Origin: Polynucleobacter sp. MWH-HuK1
GTDB lineage: Bacteria; Pseudomonadota; Gammaproteobacteria; Burkholderiales; Burkholderiaceae
Reading direction: 5' to 3'
Length of the DNA: 64,000 nt
Assembly (NCBI RefSeq): GCF_018881815.1
Contig: NZ_JACVPP010000001.1
Location: 555,352-619,351 of the forward strand
Part shown: positions 56,014 through 64,000 of the stretch, in pieces
Layout: every line of letters begins with the position of its first letter
How positions within the stretch are numbered: position 1 is the first letter of the stretch
Notes under the pieces: generated by a model
Told to the model about the DNA's origin: nothing
Database searches by the model: none
The model's input: the letters and a program-made list of their open reading frames with translations, nothing else
Position numbers and translations under genes: made by a program

Positions 56014-57598
56014 CCGCACCATCACTGCGAGGATCCCATCCGCCTCGCAAAGTGCCGGATGGGTCGCGAATAATGCAGCCCGCATGTCCCACGGTTTCAT
56101 CAAACGCCTCAAGCATTTCTATCTCATGACCTAAGGTATGCAGTTCTTTTGCAACCCAAGGACTAAAGCGAGACTCGAGTTTTAAGCTATCACTCGTTTG
56201 GCCCCAGGTGCGACCGAGCAACCAGCGTGGTCGACTAATGGCATCTTGTGGGTCTAAGCCGTAAGTGGCAGTGCGGGTAAAGACGGCGCATTGCGTTTGT
56301 GGTTGACCATCACCGCCCATCGTTCCATAAACCATCGAGCGACCATCTTTAAATAAGGTCATTGCTGGGTTTAATGTATGGAATGGTTTGCGATAGGGCT
56401 CAAGATGATTGAGTGTATTAGGATCAAGTGAAAAACTGCAGCCACGGTTTTGCCAGTTCACACCAGATTTCGGCAGCACAATACCAGCGCCAAACTCGTG
56501 ATAAATACTTTGAATGAATGAGACGCAATTGCCATCACCGTCAATGACGCCCATCCAAATCGTATCGGCCGGTCCCTTGCCTTGACCCCAAGGTAAGGCC
56601 TTGTTGGGATCAATATTCTTGGCAAGTTTTTTTAGGAAGGCTGGCGCTAAAAAAGATTGAGCATTTTTTGTCATGTACGCAGGGTCAGTGACAAATTGAT
56701 CGCGAATTTTGAATGCTTGCTTGGTAGCTTCAACACAATGATGTACATACTCAGCGCTGTCGACTTTAAAGCGTTTTAAATTCAACTGATCCAATATCCC
56801 GATGATCATTAATGACACAACACCCTGAGTGGGTGGAATCATGTTGTACACCTTACCCAGACTATGTTTGAGTTCAAGGGGATCAATAAGTTTGGCGTGA
56901 TGACGATGCAAGTCACCGAGGCGCAATGGACTACCAATGTCTGTTAGCTCTTTTGCAAGAAGGTGTGCAAGATCGCCGCGGTAATAATCGTCCGTACCCT
57001 TGGTGGCAATTTGACGCAAGGTTTTTGCTAGACGTTCTTGTTTAAAGATACTGCCAACTGCAGGCGCCTTGCCGTTGACCAAGAAGGTTTCGGAGAAGCC
57101 CGGGATAGGGCTTAACTCTTTTCGTTTTTTTTCGGTCAAGCTTGATTGACTATAAGTAACCGGTACACCTGCTTCTGCGTAATGAATGGCATCAGCTAGC
57201 AAGCGAGATAGCGGAATCTTGCCACCCAATCCTTGTTTGGAGAGTTTGTGAGCAGCACCCCAGCCAGATATCGTTCCTGCGACAGTATTTGCAGCAACTG
57301 CTCCACGAAAAGGAATTGCTTTGGTGATCCCGCGCTCCGCATACCATTGCTTGGTAGCCAAACCAGCGGCCGCACCACAGGCATCAATACCACCCATGGC
57401 TTTGCCGGGGGAGTGAATGACCCAAAAAGAGTCTCCACCAATCGAGTTCATATGTGGATAGACCACGGCAATCGTTGCGGCTGCCGCCACCATGGCTTCT
57501 AAAGCGTTGCCACCTTCCCTAAGAACTGCTAAAGCTGATTCAGAAGCGAGGGAGTGCGGTGCTACCGCCATCCCACGAATACCCCACTTTGCCTGCAT
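56000..57598 (-). CDS. Gamma-glutamyltransferase family protein (YwrD-like)
   Basis: 532 residues of the Ntn-hydrolase GGT family. True GGT hydrolyses or transfers gamma-glutamyl groups after autocleavage before a threonine. The large-subunit start is MAVAPHSLASESALAVLREGG near residue 10, and the predicted cleavage threonine is in ADTIWMGVIDGDGNCVSFIQ near 357, with GTMGGDGQPQ near 440 as the oxyanion region. No signal peptide is seen, so it should be cytoplasmic, unlike E. coli GGT. It follows the TRAP dctM gene by 41 bases, the last gene of a four-gene minus-strand unit. Confidence 0.85.
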   Translation of the reverse strand: MQAKWGIRGMAVAPHSLASESALAVLREGGNALEAMVAAAATIAVVYPHMNSIGGDSFWVIHSPGKAMGGIDACGAAAGLATKQWYAERGITKAIPFRGAVAANTVAGTISGWGAAHKLSKQGLGGKIPLSRLLADAIHYAEAGVPVTYSQSSLTEKKRKELSPIPGFSETFLVNGKAPAVGSIFKQERLAKTLRQIATKGTDDYYRGDLAHLLAKELTDIGSPLRLGDLHRHHAKLIDPLELKHSLGKVYNMIPPTQGVVSLMIIGILDQLNLKRFKVDSAEYVHHCVEATKQAFKIRDQFVTDPAYMTKNAQSFLAPAFLKKLAKNIDPNKALPWGQGKGPADTIWMGVIDGDGNCVSFIQSIYHEFGAGIVLPKSGVNWQNRGCSFSLDPNTLNHLEPYRKPFHTLNPAMTLFKDGRSMVYGTMGGDGQPQTQCAVFTRTATYGLDPQDAISRPRWLLGRTWGQTSDSLKLESRFSPWVAKELHTLGHEIEMLEAFDETVGHAGCIIRDPSGTLRGGWDPRSDGAVSAF

Positions 57599-57639
57599 CG
57601 TAAATCCCCTTTATTTTTTTATTTTGCTATTTGTAATAG

Positions 57640-59085
57640 CTATTTGTTTTCTCGTAATTGTCGCTCGATATCGGCGCTGGAGTCTACGGTGATCTCATTT
57701 TGCTCGACACCAGCCAGCGGATCAATCGATGGACCATTGGCATCTATGGCAACAGTTGGTTTGTCCACAAAGTAAGTCACTGTTTCTGGAATGAAGATGA
57801 TGATCGCCACCAAAATCAGCTGCAAACCAACCCATGGTAAAGCCCCATAGTAGATATCTGAGCTTTTGACGGTTTTATCTGCCACTCCTCTTAGATAAAA
57901 CAAGGCAAAGCCAAAGGGTGGATGCATAAATGAGGTCTGCATATTGGCGCCAAGAAGCACGCCAAACCAAATCAGATCAATGCCCAGCTTTTCTGCCACG
58001 GGTGCTAATAGTGGAATGATGATGAATGCAATTTCAAAATAATCCAAGAAAAAGGCTAAGAAGAAAACAAATAAATTCACCGCAATTAGGAAACCTACTT
58101 GACCACCCGGCAGACCTGATAAGAGATGTTCGATCCACAAATCCCCATCAACACCACGGAAAGCTAGACCAAAAACAGTGGAGCCAATCAGAATGAAGAT
58201 CACCATTGCATTTATGCGCATAGTGGAAGTCATTGCTTCCCAGACTAAAGATTTTTGTAAGCGCTTATTCATTGCAGCTAGAACTAATGCCCCTACAGAA
58301 CCCATGGCACCACCTTCAGTTGGGGTTGCAAGACCCATCAGGATTGTTCCCAACACCAAGAAGATCAGCGCAATGGAGGGAATAATGCCCCAGAGAATTT
58401 TTTTGAATAACTTCCAATCAATTTTTGGGCGCGCTTCTGGTGGAAGCGCTGGCACATCTTGAGGTCTAAAAATCGACAAGAAGAAAATGAATAAGCAAAA
58501 TAGTGCTATCTGAATGATAGATGGTCCAATAGCACCGGCATACATATCGCCAACTGATTTGCCTAATTGGTCAGCCAACACAATCAAAACGAGCGATGGC
58601 GGAATGAGCTGCGTAATCGTGCCTGATGCCGCTATTACGCCAGTAGCAACTCGCGGGTTATAACCGTATCGCAGCATCACCGGAAGGGAGATTAATCCCA
58701 TTGCAATGACAGATGCTGCTACGGTTCCAGTAATGGCACCAAGAATCGCACCAACAATAATCACGGCATAGGCTAAGCCACCACGGATGGGGCCAAATAA
58801 TTGCCCCAAGCCTTCGAGCATATCTTCTGCCAATCCACACTTCTCGAGAATCGCACCCATGAAGGTGAAAAAAGGAATCGAGAGCAACAAGTCATTCGAG
58901 AGAATGCCGAAGACTCGGTCTGGAAGTGCTTGCAAGAAGGTGGGTTGAAACATGCCCATCTCGATGCCGATGAAAGAGAAGAATAAACCAACAGCGCCTA
59001 GAGAAAACGCAGCAGGATATCCAATTAATAAAAATACAATCAGACCCCCAAACATGATGGGGGCCATTAGATCTTGGCTAATCAT
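57640..59085 (-). CDS. dctM: TRAP transporter large membrane subunit (DctM-like)
   Basis: 481 residues, longer than the usual ~430 because of an acidic tail from about residue 450. Around twelve helices form the sodium-driven elevator domain. Family blocks: FMGAILEKCGLAEDMLEGLG near residue 76, TGTVAASVIAMGLISLPVML near 118, and PPSLVLIVLADQLGKSVGDMYAGA near 162. The family is TRAP-T DctM. Its start overlaps dctQ by four bases. Confidence 0.92.
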   Translation of the reverse strand: MISQDLMAPIMFGGLIVFLLIGYPAAFSLGAVGLFFSFIGIEMGMFQPTFLQALPDRVFGILSNDLLLSIPFFTFMGAILEKCGLAEDMLEGLGQLFGPIRGGLAYAVIIVGAILGAITGTVAASVIAMGLISLPVMLRYGYNPRVATGVIAASGTITQLIPPSLVLIVLADQLGKSVGDMYAGAIGPSIIQIALFCLFIFFLSIFRPQDVPALPPEARPKIDWKLFKKILWGIIPSIALIFLVLGTILMGLATPTEGGAMGSVGALVLAAMNKRLQKSLVWEAMTSTMRINAMVIFILIGSTVFGLAFRGVDGDLWIEHLLSGLPGGQVGFLIAVNLFVFFLAFFLDYFEIAFIIIPLLAPVAEKLGIDLIWFGVLLGANMQTSFMHPPFGFALFYLRGVADKTVKSSDIYYGALPWVGLQLILVAIIIFIPETVTYFVDKPTVAIDANGPSIDPLAGVEQNEITVDSSADIERQLRENK

Positions 59086-59624
59086 TGGAGTGGTCTTTCG
59101 TATTTAGGATCGATCTGAATCATGCCGATAATTGCTGCGTAGCGTTTGATAATTTCTGAAATACCTTGGAGTGTTAGTAAGAAAAAGCCCAAAGTAATAA
59201 TGCCGCGCACCGGCCAACGAATGAGGCCACCAGGATTGCTTGAAGTTTCATTTTGAATAATCGAGGTGATAAAGAATTCCCAAGAGTAGTAACCAATAAT
59301 GATGGTCATGGGTAGAAAGAAAATAATTCCCCCCCAAAAATCCAACCAGAGGCGTACTTTGTTGGGATACATGGCATAGAGCACGTCAACACGAACATGC
59401 TCATTGAGGCGAAATGTGGTGGCTGCACCAAACATCACCATGCCGGCAAACAAATACCATTGCGCTTCTAACCAACCGTTTGAGCTGATGTTAAAGCCGT
59501 ACCGGATTAGCGCATTTGCGGTGCTAACCAGTACGGCGATAAGAACCATCCAGCTTGCTAAAACTCCAAAACGGTCATTTAGGCGATCAACGAAATTTGC
59601 AAAAACTAAAAATTGTTTTGGCAT
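59082..59624 (-). CDS. dctQ: TRAP transporter small membrane subunit (DctQ-like)
   Basis: 180 residues with four helices. The sequence FNISSNGWLEAQWYLFAGMVMFG (residues ~45-68), LNEHVRVDVLYA near 76 and the conserved ending LLTLQGISEIIKRYAAI are standard for DctQ. It supports the DctM elevator in solute uptake. It lies 20 bases after dctP. Confidence 0.92.
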   Translation of the reverse strand: MPKQFLVFANFVDRLNDRFGVLASWMVLIAVLVSTANALIRYGFNISSNGWLEAQWYLFAGMVMFGAATTFRLNEHVRVDVLYAMYPNKVRLWLDFWGGIIFFLPMTIIIGYYSWEFFITSIIQNETSSNPGGLIRWPVRGIITLGFFLLTLQGISEIIKRYAAIIGMIQIDPKYERPLQ

Positions 59625-59644
59625 TTCAGTTACTCGCTTAAAGT

Positions 59645-60730
59645 TTATTTGACTGGATTAGTTAGCATGAAGCTCATGAGAGTTTGTTCGGCAACTTTGT
59701 TCCATAACATTTGATCGTTGCGGAATTTTTTCCAAGGCTCGTAAATCTTCTTGAAGGATGGATTTTTAGCGGCCTCCTCCTCGTACATTTCGAAAGCCGC
59801 ATTGGATGCCGCTTTCATAATTTCCGTGGAGTATGACTGCAACTTGACACCATTCTTGATTAGACTTTGCAAAGCAATTGGGTTTTTGTAATCGTACTCA
59901 GCCATCATGTCGATATTGCATTCGGCGCAGGCTGAGGTCAGAGCTTCTTGATATTGTTTAGGTAACTTTTCCCACTCCTTGATATTGACGTACATGGAGT
60001 ACATCGAGCAAGCCTCCCACCATCCTGGGTAGTAGTAGTAAGGCGCAATTTTATAAAAGCCCAGTTTTTCATCGTCGTATGGACCGACCCACTCAGCTGC
60101 GTCAATAACACCTTTTTCAAGGGCTGGATAGATGTCACCACCAGCGATTTGTTGTGGGATTGCGCCTAAGCGGGACATAACTTCGCCGCCAAGGCCGGCG
60201 ATACGCATTTTGAGACCCTTGAGGTCTGCAACGGTTTTTACTGGCTTCTTGAACCAACCACCCATCTGTGTTCCTGTATTGCCTGCTGGGAAAGAAATGA
60301 TGTTGTAGTCGCGTAAGAATTCACGCTGTAGTTTTAGGCCTCCACCCCAGTACATCCAAGCATTTTGCTGACGCTGGTTCATGCCGAAGGGAACGGTCGT
60401 GTCAAATGCAAAAGCTTTATTTTTACCAACAAAATAGTAACCAGCCGTATGTGTACATTCCACAGTGCCTTGTTGAACGGCATCAACCGTTCCAAATGCT
60501 GGCACGATTTCACCGGCGCCAAAGATACGAATCTGAAACTTGCCGTCTGTTAAGGCGGCTACCCGTTTAGAAATAAATTCGCCACCACCATAAATCGTAT
60601 CTAGGCTTTTGGGGAAGCTAGATGCGCAGCGCCACTTCACTTCAGGCATGGATTGTGCGATTGCTGGTGCGGCCAATACGCCTGCAGCAGCCCCAAGTGC
60701 GGTCTTACCCAAAAAGTCACGTCTTTTCAT
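59645..60730 (-). CDS. dctP: TRAP transporter solute-binding protein (DctP/TakP-like)
   Basis: 361 residues. A Tat-type signal MKRRDFLGKTALGAAAGVLA precedes a cleavage site near AIAQS. The DctP fold is evident, with MRIAGLGGEVMSRLGAIPQQI near residue 172 (conserved arginine binding carboxylates) and DAAEWVGPYDDEKLGFYK near 210. The last motif is typical of the TakP subgroup binding 2-oxoacids or related monocarboxylates. The exact ligand is unknown; co-transcription with a gamma-glutamyltransferase hints at an amino-acid-derived acid. A GGAG ribosome site precedes the start. Confidence 0.9.
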   Translation of the reverse strand: MKRRDFLGKTALGAAAGVLAAPAIAQSMPEVKWRCASSFPKSLDTIYGGGEFISKRVAALTDGKFQIRIFGAGEIVPAFGTVDAVQQGTVECTHTAGYYFVGKNKAFAFDTTVPFGMNQRQQNAWMYWGGGLKLQREFLRDYNIISFPAGNTGTQMGGWFKKPVKTVADLKGLKMRIAGLGGEVMSRLGAIPQQIAGGDIYPALEKGVIDAAEWVGPYDDEKLGFYKIAPYYYYPGWWEACSMYSMYVNIKEWEKLPKQYQEALTSACAECNIDMMAEYDYKNPIALQSLIKNGVKLQSYSTEIMKAASNAAFEMYEEEAAKNPSFKKIYEPWKKFRNDQMLWNKVAEQTLMSFMLTNPVK

Positions 60731-61068
60731 TTGCCTTGCTCCTTATTTAATGATTATTTGATGGCATTTTTTTTGCTTATGCCTTTCTGATTACTACTTG
60801 ATCGATTAAAGCGAAGTACAACAAGTGTTATTCGAGAGGTATGCACCTTGGTTTCCAGAAATGCACCTCACAAGGGCGCATTGCTTCAAGTTAGTGCTAA
60901 ACCCTATCTGCATCATGGCTTAAATGCGTTGCATCAAATCCACATTTCTCGGGAAAACCCCGAGTTAATTTGATGGGGAATTACCCTAACTAGTGGATTT
61001 CTTTGGTTTTTTTCAAAGCATAATCGACCCGTTGTTTTTTATTTAATAAAAATAGTTAGGAGCTACTG
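60731..61068. promoter_or_regulatory. Divergent regulatory region between dctP and the MFS gene
   Basis: No open frame of note. It contains two direct copies of ATGCACCT starting at 60841 and 60861 (20-base period), an ATGC-N3-GCAT dyad near 60924-60934, a CTCGGG/CCCGAG hairpin at 60948-60964, and a candidate -10 CATAAT at 61019-61024 for the rightward gene. The dctP leader lies at the left end. No consensus for a named regulator was recognised. Confidence 0.4.
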
Positions 61069-62739
61069 ATGTCTACAGCACACAAAGCAGCCCCAATGAC
61101 CGCCGAAGAGCGCAAAGTTATTTTTGCATCTTCTTTGGGTACGGTTTTTGAGTGGTATGACTTTTATCTTTACGGTTCTTTGGCTGCCGTTATTGCCAAG
61201 CAGTTCTTCTCAGGCTTAGATGCAGGTTCTGCCTTCATTTTTGCTTTGTTAGCGTTTGCTGCTGGTTTCATCGTGCGTCCATTCGGCGCGTTGGTGTTCG
61301 GTCGCTTGGGCGATTTGATCGGACGTAAATATACGTTCTTGGTCACCATCTTATTGATGGGTGGTGCAACCTTCATCGTAGGTATTCTGCCTAACTACGC
61401 AACTATCGGTGTTGCTGCCCCAGTGATCTTGATCGCATTGCGTATGCTTCAAGGTTTGGCTTTGGGTGGTGAGTACGGTGGTGCTGCTACTTATGTTGCA
61501 GAACATGCTCCTAACGGTAAGCGTGGCGCATACACAGCTTGGATTCAAACAACTGCTACTTTAGGTTTGTTCCTTTCCTTGCTCGTGATTTTGTTCACAC
61601 GTGAATTTACAGGTCCAGACTTTGATGTTTGGGGCTGGCGCGTTCCTTTCATCGCTTCTATCGCATTGTTGGCGATCTCTGTTTGGATTCGTTTATCCAT
61701 GAATGAGTCTCCAGCTTTCAAGAAGATGAAAGAAGAAGGTAAATTGTCAAAAGCTCCTTTGTCCGAGTCATTCGGTCAGTGGAAGAACTTGAAGATTGTT
61801 ATCTTGGCATTGTTTGGTCTGGTTGCAGGTCAAGCGGTGGTTTGGTACACAGGTCAGTTCTACGCTTTGTTCTACCTCACACAAGTGTTGAAAGTAGATG
61901 CTAAGACTGCGAACTTATTGATTGCCGCTTCTTTGGTAATCGGTACACCGTTCTTCGTAGTATTTGGTTCTTGGTCTGACAAGATTGGCCGTAAAGTGAT
62001 CATCATGGGCGGTTTGCTCTTGGCAATCATTACTTACATCCCAAATACACCAGTTTCAGTATTTAATGCTTTGACCCACTTTGCTAACCCAGCGTTGGAA
62101 AAGGCAATGGCAACTTCACCAGCAACGATTACTGCTGACGTGAACGAATGTACATTCCAGTTCAACCCAACTGGTACAGCGAAGTTCACAAGTTCTTGCG
62201 ATATTGCAAAACAAGTGATGGCGTCTAACTCTGCGAGCTACACAACTATTCCTGGCCCAGCCGGTAGTACTGCTGTTGTGAAGATCGGTGATGCAGAAAT
62301 CACTGGATACACAGCAAAAGGCATGGCTCCAGCAGATTTGAAAGCTAAAGATGCTGAGTTCAAGAAGCAGATTCGTGATGCGTTGAATGCTGCTGGCTAT
62401 CCAGCTAAAGCTGATCCAGCTGGCATTAACTATGTAGCTGTATTGCTCTTGTTGGTGTACTTGGTGATCTTGGTAACCATGGTTTATGGCCCAATCGCTG
62501 CAATGTTGGTTGAGATGTTCCCAACTCGCATTCGTTACACCTCTATGTCATTGCCATACCATATTGGTAACGGTTGGTTCGGCGGCTTGTTGCCAACGAT
62601 CTCCTTCGCCTTGGTTGCGCAAAACGGTAACATTTACTACGGTCTCTGGTACCCAATCATCATCGCTACGATGACATTGGTAATTGGTACGCTGTTTGTT
62701 AAAGAAACCAAAGACGTAGATATCTACGCACGTGACTAA
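61069..62739 (+). CDS. MHS-family MFS transporter with a large periplasmic insert
   Basis: 556 residues. The N-terminus SSLGTVFEWYDFYLYGSLAA and LGDLIGRKYTFLVTILLMGG near residue 82 identify the metabolite:H+ symporter branch (ProP/KgtP/ShiA type). About twelve helices are expected, but between the helices ending near 324 and starting near 450 there is an extra ~125-residue polar segment, presumably periplasmic, with Cys361 and Cys377. Codon use is strongly biased to a narrow set (GGT, TTG, ATC, TTC, AAC), suggesting high expression. GGAG ribosome site six bases before ATG. Substrate unknown; an organic acid is plausible. Confidence 0.85.
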   Translation: MSTAHKAAPMTAEERKVIFASSLGTVFEWYDFYLYGSLAAVIAKQFFSGLDAGSAFIFALLAFAAGFIVRPFGALVFGRLGDLIGRKYTFLVTILLMGGATFIVGILPNYATIGVAAPVILIALRMLQGLALGGEYGGAATYVAEHAPNGKRGAYTAWIQTTATLGLFLSLLVILFTREFTGPDFDVWGWRVPFIASIALLAISVWIRLSMNESPAFKKMKEEGKLSKAPLSESFGQWKNLKIVILALFGLVAGQAVVWYTGQFYALFYLTQVLKVDAKTANLLIAASLVIGTPFFVVFGSWSDKIGRKVIIMGGLLLAIITYIPNTPVSVFNALTHFANPALEKAMATSPATITADVNECTFQFNPTGTAKFTSSCDIAKQVMASNSASYTTIPGPAGSTAVVKIGDAEITGYTAKGMAPADLKAKDAEFKKQIRDALNAAGYPAKADPAGINYVAVLLLLVYLVILVTMVYGPIAAMLVEMFPTRIRYTSMSLPYHIGNGWFGGLLPTISFALVAQNGNIYYGLWYPIIIATMTLVIGTLFVKETKDVDIYARD

Positions 62740-62764
62740 GATTCTTTAGTCTGCAACAAATGAG

Positions 62765-62794
62765 AAACCCGATCAGAAATGGTCGGGTTTTTTT
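62765..62794. terminator. Rho-independent terminator after the MFS gene
   Basis: AAACCCGATC pairs with GGTCGGGTTT (one wobble), six-base loop, then a run of seven T from the stem onward. It also lies directly at the 3' end of the convergent MOSC gene. Confidence 0.85.
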
Positions 62795-63404
62795 ATTCCC
62801 ACAAATCTTTTTGATTGCGATTGTTTAAGAGCTTTTGATTTTGTTGTGCGATAGAGGTTTCTCTTGATCCTGGGATGAGTTCAATTTGTGCGCCAGCAGA
62901 AAGCACCCCAGTTTTAGTTACTCGCAAATACCAGCCACTAAAGCCAGACTGCAGCATTGCTTTTGAAGCTCCTTTGTAACGCATGGCAGCGTTAAATTTA
63001 AAGCAGGGTTCTCGTAGCTTAACGACTGAAAATTCTAATTCTCCAATCCGTAGTTGATCACCAACAAACACCTCAGTTTCTAGCAGGCCTTCTATTGTGA
63101 AATTTTCGCCAATAGCCCCATGCTCCAAATGAACGGGCTGTTTGGTCTCACGAGTCAGAAGTTCATTCCAAAACGCGTAATGTTCTGCCGGATAAACATA
63201 GATGGCTTTTTCAATGCCACCGTGTACTGATAAGTCTGCCTGCTCATCATCTTTAACGCCAAGAGTAGTAATGTCGACGGGAGCAGGATTATCTAAGTCG
63301 CTTACTGCCTTCTTACGAATTGCCGAAGCAACGGATTTGTAATCAGGGTGATGGTTGCCAAATAGAGGTATGACTTTGCCAGTGGAGATGGTGAGAAGGC
63401 GCAT
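62793..63404 (-). CDS. MOSC domain protein (YiiM-like)
   Basis: 203 residues. The MOSC beta-barrel, also found at the C-terminus of eukaryotic molybdenum cofactor sulfurase, is represented by ITTLGVKDDEQADLSVHGG near residue 44, VYPAEHYAFWNELL near 70, GAIGENFTIEGLLETEVFVGD near 95 and LREPCFKFNAAMRY near 130, with the conserved cysteine. The E. coli relative YiiM reduces N-hydroxylated base analogues with molybdenum cofactor. A short C-terminal helix follows. The gene is divergent from a small secreted protein. Confidence 0.87.
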   Translation of the reverse strand: MRLLTISTGKVIPLFGNHHPDYKSVASAIRKKAVSDLDNPAPVDITTLGVKDDEQADLSVHGGIEKAIYVYPAEHYAFWNELLTRETKQPVHLEHGAIGENFTIEGLLETEVFVGDQLRIGELEFSVVKLREPCFKFNAAMRYKGASKAMLQSGFSGWYLRVTKTGVLSAGAQIELIPGSRETSIAQQNQKLLNNRNQKDLWE

Positions 63405-63450
63405 AAGTAAGAATGACTGATAAGATCAAGTTATCTATTGAAGAAGGTAA

Positions 63451-63861
63451 ATGATGCACTTTTATAAGCTTGTTGCCACTCTATTTCTGAGTCTACTCAT
63501 CAGTCAAGCTGCTTTTGCTAAATGGGATGAAGAACGCGATATGACTACCAACGGCAAAGAAGAGCTGGTCTATTACTACAAGACTAATGAGCAAGGACAA
63601 AAGCTTGTATTAGATAAGTATGTGAAACGTCTTATTTTTATACGCCCTGACAGACTATATAAACGCTCTATCAAACAAATCAAGATCGATGGGGTAGTGG
63701 TGGATGTTACTAGCGACCCTTTTTCTCGCTATCCAGAGCAAACAGCAATTATTTTTGATAACAAAGATGAGGTGCTCAAAAAGCTCTTTTTAGCTAAGAA
63801 AATTGAATTTAATGTCTTGTATGGTCGCGACCAAGCTGAGAGTGTTTTTCTCATTAAATAA
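63451..63861 (+). CDS. Small secreted protein of unknown function
   Basis: 136 residues with a clear signal peptide (residues 1-23, FYKLVATLFLSLLISQAAFA). The mature 113 residues are charged, rich in Lys, Asp and Tyr, lack cysteine, and contain no motif I recognise. It is likely periplasmic. The ATG at 63451 has an AAGAAGG ribosome site. It is 89 bases before the next gene, which appears to have its own promoter. Confidence 0.75.
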   Translation: MMHFYKLVATLFLSLLISQAAFAKWDEERDMTTNGKEELVYYYKTNEQGQKLVLDKYVKRLIFIRPDRLYKRSIKQIKIDGVVVDVTSDPFSRYPEQTAIIFDNKDEVLKKLFLAKKIEFNVLYGRDQAESVFLIK

Positions 63862-63882
63862 TTTACCAATGCCATTTCCGGG

Positions 63883-63916
63883 TGTAATGTTGCTGTAATG
63901 TGTAAATAAATAGAAA
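63883..63916 (+). promoter_or_regulatory. PhoB-box-like direct repeat and -10 region
   Basis: TGTAATGT occurs at 63883-63890 and again at 63894-63901, an exact 11-base period. The PhoB box is two 11-base repeats of CTGTCAT-type half-sites, with CTGTAAT a frequent variant. A -10-like TAGAAA at 63911-63916 sits about ten bases downstream, as expected when PhoB replaces the -35. Confidence 0.5.
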
Positions 63917-63950
63917 GACGGTAAAGTCCGTTTATTAAGGGAGATAGGTA

Positions 63951-64000
63951 ATGTCAGTTCAAAATAATGATGTGTTAACTCGCCGTAATGCAATCAAGCT
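63951..64000 (+). CDS. Start of a Tat-exported protein (partial)
   Basis: Only the first 16 codons are in the window: MSVQNNDVLTRRNAIK, followed by CT (leucine). The TRR-x-x-(I/L)-K pattern is a twin-arginine export signal, and a GGGAG ribosome site lies upstream. Together with the PhoB-like box, a phosphate-starvation exoenzyme such as a PhoX-type alkaline phosphatase is a reasonable guess, but nothing in the visible coding part proves it. Confidence 0.6.
   Translation, partial: MSVQNNDVLTRRNAIK

Noticed and set aside
1..64000. CRISPR arrays, tRNA or rRNA genes, insertion sequences, integrases or phage genes
   Set aside because: None was recognised on either strand; gene content and order are those of core chromosome.

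Overview
The window looks like a stretch of core chromosome from a small-genome, roughly mid-GC betaproteobacterium. The gene content and order fit Burkholderiaceae, most probably Polynucleobacter: a DUF3683-type giant oxidoreductase next to ubiE, a ubiE/ubiJ/ubiB cluster, amgK-murU divergent from lptD-surA-pdxA-rsmA, miaB-ybeY-corC-lnt and glyQS. The genus is an inference from protein character and synteny. No tRNA, rRNA, CRISPR array, prophage or insertion sequence was found. Coding density is very high, and only two gene-free stretches exceed 300 bases (19371-19791, part of which probably encodes a small RNA, and 60731-61068).

Layout. 1-2952 (minus): ilvA, a cytosolic 5'-nucleotidase and the start of queF. 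3087-11310 (plus): a 1279-residue FAD/Fe-S oxidoreductase, a DUF971 protein, ubiE, a Tim44-like membrane protein, ubiJ and ubiB, so most of this block concerns quinone chemistry. 11363-18581 (plus): a DUF502 protein, aspS, nudB, an Atm1-type ABC exporter, glycerate kinase and pyrC. 18639-18945: RNase P RNA, convergent with an OsmC protein. 19371-20631: a putative small RNA followed by rplM-rpsI. 20744-24699: argC, erpA, anmK (minus) and tyrS. 24696-34322 (minus): a long co-directional run amgK-murU-pepP-ubiH-dusB-fis-purH-ruvC-ruvA-ruvB. 34356-40094 (plus): lptD-surA-pdxA-rsmA. 40141-50121 (minus): plsC, gmhB, glyS, glyQ, lnt, corC, ybeY, miaB and an antiporter-like protein. 50180-64000 is more accessory: rhodanese, OsmC, a glycine-zipper lipoprotein, a Rap1a-type secreted protein, amtB, gamma-carbonic anhydrase, an AEC carrier, a maleylacetoacetate isomerase-like GST, a TRIC-type channel, a TRAP transporter with a linked gamma-glutamyltransferase, an MHS-type MFS transporter with a large periplasmic insert, a MOSC protein, a small secreted protein, and the start of a Tat-exported protein behind a PhoB-box-like repeat.

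Several themes recur. Envelope biogenesis is prominent (LptD, SurA, GmhB, PlsC, Lnt), as is cell-wall sugar recycling (AnmK, AmgK, MurU). Ubiquinone synthesis is represented by UbiE, UbiJ, UbiB and UbiH. The most interesting non-coding signal is at 19474-19630: an FNR-like dyad, a good sigma70 promoter, three to four stem-loops (one presenting an ACCUCC anti-Shine-Dalgarno loop) and a textbook terminator, together suggesting an independent regulatory RNA. Other unusual signals are an overlapping double palindrome before amtB, an apparently leaderless carbonic anhydrase mRNA, and the absence of phoH/ybeZ from the miaB-ybeY junction. I did not find a large, clearly novel multi-gene system.
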